Source: Lactuca virosa (Eukaryota > Streptophyta > Magnoliopsida > Asterales > Asteraceae). From it: 64,000 bases of DNA. The notes under the pieces are model-generated. The model was not told where the DNA came from. It made no database searches and worked only from the letters and a program-made list of their open reading frames with translations. Location: assembly GCA_928212115.1 (NCBI GenBank), contig CAKMRJ010003334.1:29529264-29593263 (forward strand), given 5' to 3'. Of the stretch, positions 58,784 through 64,000 are shown piece after piece; the first letter of the stretch is position 1, and each line of letters opens with the position of its first letter. A program made the translations under genes and the position numbers.

Positions 58784-58818
<35 letters not shown>
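58783..58818. repeat. (TG)n(AG)n microsatellite
   Basis: Dinucleotide run in the right TIR of element I. Confidence 0.93.
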
Positions 58819-59033
58819 TAAAGCCCCTTCTATTGTTTTAATTATTAAAATATTAAAATAGATATTAAAAAATATACAAATAAAAAATAAAAGGGGATAA
58901 TAGTCATTTTAATTTTCGGAGGGATCGTTTCCACGTACAAACTATGCCAAAAAACCATGAAACCAAAAAATCGAGGTTTGGATTAAACCTTAAAAAAATA
59001 CATATCACATAGACCATTTTTGTAGTTTTATCT

Positions 59034-59548
59034 GAAAATAAAATAATTTTCTTTTTGCTATAATTCAATACATACACGTCTAGCTAATAAATATACATTC
59101 TCGTTTTTGCCGTTGGATTCCGGCTTTCACAGTTGAATCTTTTGTTCTTTGGTTTTTGTTAGTCGTATATCAAATCATCAGAAAACTTTCATATTGTCGA
59201 GAAATTATGCATACCAAAAACAGTCTTCTAAAAATAGATAGTTCTATGCTTCATTCGATAATTTATTAAGTCATGGTAATGCTCGTGTCTAACAAAACAA
59301 ATAACGTTGGGGTTGTTTCTGATTTTATTTTATATTCTTTATTATTTCAAGGATAATTTTATATCAAAATGTGGAATGGATTATGTGCCATCCAACCCTC
59401 AAGGTTTTTATAGTAAGTATAAATTATTGAACGCAATATGTAAAATATAATATAATAATAATCATAAAGATTTCAATTTATTTTATATCTTGGTTTTATT
59501 CTTTTAAAAAACGATTTTTTATAAACGGTTGATTAGTATTTTAGAGAG
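59034..59548. other. AT-rich spacer, no gene seen
   Basis: No ORF, repeat or motif recognised. Confidence 0.6.
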
Positions 59549-59690
59549 ATGATTCGTACACAATAATTTTTTTTATACATAACAATTTGTGTTTTAAAAT
59601 GTTGTATTGTAAAACCCTATAAAACAAAAAATTTTATGTATGAAGAAAAATTATTATGTATGAAGAAAAATTGTTGTGTACGAATCATTT
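59549..59690. mobile_element. Short TIR element (MITE-like), about 142 bp
   Basis: ATGATTCGTACACAATAATT at left and AATTGTTGTGTACGAATCAT at right are inverted copies with two mismatches. A direct repeat TATGTATGAAGAAAAATT lies in the right arm. No ORF. Confidence 0.7.
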
Positions 59691-59904
59691 CCATTTATAA
59701 ATTAAGATTACCAAGTTAGTAGAATTTGTAACTTAAAAAATTAGGACCTTCAATCTAGAACCAAAAGCTCTATGAAATAGACTAATCCTATACTAGACAT
59801 AAATTTTCTTATCAAACTGATTTTAACATAAAAACCATGAGATATTTATTAAATTGATATTTTTTAAACAATAATTGCAATAGGCATCAAAAATCCGTAT
59901 ATTT

Positions 59905-60612
59905 GGGTCTAATAATCGATTTAGTCTTTATATTTTTTTTAGTTTAATTAATTTTCAAAACCCGACAATTATTTGTATTTTGACCTTTTTACCTGGTAAA
60001 ACGATCACCAACACAATATGAGAACCTTTTCGCAGATATGATCAAAATATAAGTTTTTTTTTTTAAATATATTATTTTTAAAATTTTAAAATAATCTTAT
60101 TATCTTAATATATATATTTTTTTCTAGTCTAACGGATTATATTATTTTGTTGTCAGGGGTGTTCGTGGTACGGTATGATGCGGTTTATAGTTAAAACTGC
60201 AAAATTGCACCTTATATACGCTTTAAAATTTATGGAAAGTGCAAATTTTACTGTAAAAGTTCTAAAGTGCGGTTTGAAGCGGATGACTTAGGTGCGGTTT
60301 AATGATTTCAACTTTTGAATTTTTGTTTGTCAGAAGAAAAAAAACTATTTCATAATAAATATTCTCTGTCAGATAAAAAAAATATCATAAGATTATGTTA
60401 GATATGAGAAATATACTAAGATAATAAGATAATTCTAAAAATTTAATAATAATATATTTTTAAAAAATCCTTATATTTGGATCATATCTGCAAAAAAATT
60501 CTCATGATGACCGGGTAAAATGGTCAAAATAAAATCAATTGTCAGTTTTTTAGATTTATTTGAATAACAAAATAATATAATAACTAAGTTGATTATGAGA
60601 CTAAAATATAAA
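59905..60612. mobile_element. Inverted-repeat element, about 0.7 kb
   Basis: The arm at about 59905-60053 and the arm at about 60470-60612 are inverted copies with perhaps 75 percent identity by eye, sharing GCAGATATGATC, ATTTTGACC and CCGGGTAAAA/CCTGGTAAAA words. The centre (60140-60310) has GTGCGGTTT repeats. No ORF; class unknown. Confidence 0.55.
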
Positions 60613-60782
60613 AAAAAATTAAAATTAAAATTTTTTCCTAATAAAAACCTACAACCTACGACTTCAAATAAAATATATAACTTCCAACTTTTAGTTATCC
60701 TAAAATCCCATAACCCTAGTGCTCTCATATTATACTTTTATTTGTGATTTATATTTTTTTTAGAGCTAAATCTTTAAAATAA

Positions 60783-60886
60783 GAAAATTTCCATTTTGAA
60801 TACAACCTTATATTAAATTAATTGGACTTGATTATATTATTAACTTATCAAATTTCCATTTTGAATACAACCTTATATCTATAATA
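60783..60886. repeat. Short direct duplication
   Basis: AAATTTCCATTTTGAATACA and the following 9 bases occur at about 60786 and again at about 60851. Confidence 0.8.
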
Positions 60887-60926
60887 ATAGACAAATATAT
60901 CTGATCTGAATTAGTTCTAATAACAT

Positions 60927-61016
<90 letters not shown>
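60927..61016. repeat. (TA)n(GA)n microsatellite
   Basis: TA dinucleotides followed by six GA units; an Ile/Tyr-rich chance ORF crosses it. Confidence 0.95.
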
Positions 61017-61252
61017 CTAGGTTCATATATGGATCAATAACTATTGTGTGTCGTAGAGACCAATAAAAATTCAAGGAAAAAAATTAATCATTAATTATAT
61101 TAATAAGGGTATTTTGGTAATTGCATTTAAAGGAAAAGAATAACTTCCACAAATACTCTCCTATAATTATGGTAATTACATTGACTTCGTCTAACCTATT
61201 TTCTCCCTCTCTAAAATAGTCACAAAATTGATAGACACCTCATTCTTCTTCC

Positions 61253-61340
61253 TCCACCTCGTTTCGTCACTGTTTCCTCCGTCTCGCCTCATCATTGTTT
61301 CCTCCACCTCGCTTCGTCACCGTTTCCTCCATCTAATACC
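61253..61340. repeat. Tandem repeat, three units of about 28 bp
   Basis: CACCGTTTCCTCC-type units with TCGYYTCGTCAC, three copies. Confidence 0.7.
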
Positions 61341-62734
61341 ACTAGAGAAAATGTTTGATTCCCTCATCTCGTTTACTGGTAATCGATCCATCATCGGCTC
61401 CACAACACACCCAAGACCACATCAAAAAACCCTATGTCGACTTGCTCCCATCCTTTTCTCATGATCTGCTATCCTCTGCTAACACTACACCACCAGCCAG
61501 TCACCACTATTAAAAGAGGGAAATATGATTTAGTAGATGAAAAGATGTAGCTGGAAGAAGCACAAAGTCGATGTGCCGATGAGGTGTTGGCAATGATGCT
61601 ATAATGGGGGTGGCTCATGGACCCGAGGTTAACCATGGTGGCTGGAGCTCGTTTTTAAGCTAGTGTTTCTCTATTCCTGAACCCTAAAACTAGAAATCAA
61701 GGTATGCCCTGGAAATTTTTTTTTTGTGATTCTAGAGCATAAGTTTGAAACCGTCAAAATTGAATTCATTATTAGCAATACCAATTTGAATTATCTGGTT
61801 GTAGTATTGCAATTCATCATCGTTTATTCATTTAATTAATTTCTTAATTTTATAAATAAGAATTTGTAAGTTAGAACTGTCAATCAATATTTACATCTAT
61901 ATTCTTAAATTGAAATTTTTTGATTTTCTGTGTATTTTTTTTTCAGACTGATGAAAGTAGTGAGTTATTCTGATGGTATATGATCCTTCTAGCATCTCAT
62001 CATATTGGGGTAAAAGGCCATAAACTTTGTCACACGTATAATTCAACTAGAATTTGTTGTAGGATGATTTATTTCATGTCTTGCTTCGGAAGTGATAAAT
62101 AAGAAGTTTAAAGAGGTGAGTTTATATTTCATATTGTTTGCTCATCTGTTTTGTGATTTTGATCTTTGTGAAAACCCGAAAACCATATAACTTGTCACTT
62201 CCAAAAGATTGATAGTTACTTTAAACCCATTTTGTTTTGCATTCTTAAAGTGGATACAATATTACCACTTATTAGTAGTTTTAATATGATTTATGATTCT
62301 TGGTGCTTCCATTAGTATTACTATTGTGTTGTTTGTTGTTATCTTGATCAGAATGAAGTTGTTTGGGCAATAGAGTTTAGGGAAAAGTAACCACTTTGGG
62401 TCCAACTTACTTAAAAATTGGGAAAGCATTAAGAATTAGGCCAAATATATTGTCCCCTGCTGTAATGACTAAGTTGCAAAATCTTTGTGATAAGATCCCA
62501 TCATATCCAAATGACATTGTAATATCTTTAGAAGAATGCAATTGTGGATAAAAGCTAATTCTAATATCTTTAAATAGGTTCCCATTGGCTTATTCTCCAT
62601 TGTTGTTGCAGGCTCTTGTAAAGATAATTGGTCTTGCTGGTAACCTAAATAGGTATGAGGGTTGTGTAAACACAATAGAGCATAAAGTCATTTTATCATA
62701 ATTGTATCCTAATTTGTAATACTTTTTACATTCT

Positions 62735-62950
62735 TCAGAATTTTAGGGTTCAGCTTACAAAAGAAGCAACATTGTTTTAGAATATAAAGGTTCATCTTAT
62801 AAACACAACATCATTCTTTTTTAATATCAGAGTTCAACTTACAAAAACAACAACATTCTTTCATAATAGAAGGGTCCACCTTACAAAAGCATCAACGTTC
62901 TTTCAGAATAGAAGAGTCCACCTGACAAAAACGACAACATTCTTTCTTTA
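62735..62950. repeat. Tandem repeat, five units of about 47 bp
   Basis: Units carry ACAACATTCTTTC and TTCAGCTTACAAAA or close variants; divergence grows toward the left end. Confidence 0.75.
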
Positions 62951-63524
62951 AGGAGAAATCTGGCAGAATGCATTCTCAAATTTTATATCAATACATTTTT
63001 GTACTGTCAAGAATTGCATATATCTTTTTCTTATGAATGGTTGACATTAGTTAAAGAATGAATGAACTTTAGTTTTATTCTTTAAGAATGTATGTATATA
63101 TTTAGTGTTTTTGTAAGTCATTGAAGAATGCATATTGTTGTTTGCGAGAATGAATATTTGTTTTCCTATTTTTTTCGATTTCATTAAAAAAATAAATTAA
63201 TTAACTTCTTAAAGAATATATAAAGGTTTCATTCTTAAAGAATAAATGAATAAAAACCGAAACAAATAAAAATTTATGTTAAATTTGTAATTTAATTAAT
63301 TTTTAATAATCATATTTTTTTGAATTAAAAGAATTAATTCTCCCCTAAAATATGAGATTTTCCCTTTTTAAATCTAGCTTAATCGATTAAAATGCTCTTA
63401 TAATGAAATTTGTGTGATTATATGGTACATGTTACTCCATTGTAATATCATAGACATTGATACTTTTTCATCAATTGGTCCAGAATTGTCCTTACAACCA
63501 CACAATAGATATCTACATCATAAC

Positions 63525-63530
<6 letters not shown>

Positions 63531-63612
<82 letters not shown>
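63531..63612. repeat. (AT)n microsatellite
   Basis: About 41 AT units. Confidence 0.97.
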
Positions 63613-63617
<5 letters not shown>

Positions 63618-64000
63618 ATTGATATACATAAATGATAAATTTTATTGGCAAAAATGGGATTTGTTTGATTATGTTTGGTGTTCATGAGACAGCCTTGAAA
63701 AGCATATGTTCTTGAATGACATGTAAGTGTCTTGTTCTCTAGAGAAAGCTAAGTTGATATTTGGTGGCGTTCATAATTATGTTAGGAAGCATAGTTGTAT
63801 TCTGAAAAATATTATAATGTTTGATTTGTGTTTTTATGCAAATATTTTTATTAATCAAATGATTAAAATATCTTTTATAATAAGACAACTTTAAGAAATT
63901 TAATGAAATACAATCTATCTCATTGTAATAATTGTAATTGTTAACACAAAACAAACGAATTTGTATCGAAATCTTTTATAAAGAATGAAACGATGTGTTT
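63613..64000. other. AT-rich end of window, no gene seen
   Basis: Only short chance ORFs. Confidence 0.55.

Larger units (their letters stand above)
53453..59033. mobile_element. MULE-like TIR element I carrying solo LTRs J and K
   Basis: The ends are inverted copies: AGACAAAACTGCAAAAAATGG at left and its near complement (CCATTTTTGTAGTTTTATCT) at right. Similarity extends about 200 bp inward through GAGGTTTRGWYTAAACCT and reaches a CT/AG microsatellite on both sides. Without the nested LTRs the element is about 1.44 kb (53453-54457 plus 58600-59033). No transposase, so non-autonomous. The long TIRs suggest Mutator-like; no clear 9-bp duplication is seen. The interior (53820-54330) has a (CCA)n run and looks partly like gene-derived sequence, but I cannot name a source. 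Confidence 0.65.
61017..63530. mobile_element. TIR element N between two (TA)n tracts, 2.5 kb
   Basis: The left end CTAGGTTCATATATGG...CTATTGTGTG and the complement of the right end (GTTAGGTTATGATG...CTATTGTGTGG) are alike over about 50 bp. Both ends abut TA dinucleotide tracts, suggesting insertion into a (TA)n site. The interior holds two tandem arrays and no transposase. Class unknown. Confidence 0.55.

Noticed and set aside
60832..61074. Tyr/Ile-rich ORF, and a similar one at 63414-63635
   Set aside because: Produced by (TA)n tracts.

Overview
This window is plant nuclear DNA made almost wholly of nested transposable elements. I see no convincing host protein-coding gene, no tRNA or rRNA gene and no CRISPR array. 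Long-LTR Ty3/gypsy elements of the chromovirus type, Ty1/copia elements, a MULE-like element, foldback elements and (TA)n-flanked elements all point to a eudicot. The repeat style resembles Asteraceae such as lettuce, but that is recognition from memory and cannot be proven here.

Layout. Stack 1 (1-16586): an old copia element (A', 13219-16586) was hit by a minus-strand gypsy element (B, 1-3878 plus 11285-13218, running off the left edge). B's 5' LTR was then hit by a second copia element (A, 3879-11279, target duplication ATTTA). Next comes AT-rich DNA with two foldback elements (17911-18224 and 19155-19876). Stack 2 (22041-52863) holds: LTR fragment L; minus-strand gypsy D (LTR at 23132-23767 and 31632-32803, then interior); plus-strand gypsy C inside D's LTR (23768-31631); solo LTR E inside D's interior (33549-35636, ATCAG); minus-strand gypsy F (37775-50700); gag-only gypsy G inside F's RNase H region (41080-50095, TCGAC); and LTR fragment H. 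Stack 3 (53453-59033): a MULE-like TIR element (I) contains solo LTR J (54458-58594, CTTGG), which contains solo LTR K (54781-57179, ATAAT). The rest is AT-rich with small inverted-repeat elements and a 2.5 kb element between two (TA)n tracts.

Coding content. All pol and gag remnants are broken except short stretches. F keeps a nearly readable integrase with a chromodomain-like tail. G keeps a two-piece gag and no pol. C keeps an N-terminal coiled-coil ORF, a misplaced protease/RT fragment, a gag lacking its capsid core, and an integrase tail.

Most interesting pattern. The gypsy LTRs share one architecture although their sequences differ: (1) clusters of short CpG-bearing dyads, different in each family but in the same place, just upstream of the TATA box and usually again in the transcribed leader; (2) a putative intron inside the LTR, with a GTGAGT-type 5' splice site often inside a small hairpin, a CAG/GTAC-type 3' splice site, and a shared 22-23-nt box just inside it; (3) family-specific imperfect tandem arrays inside that intron. 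I know of no description of this layout. It is read directly from the sequence; its function is inference.
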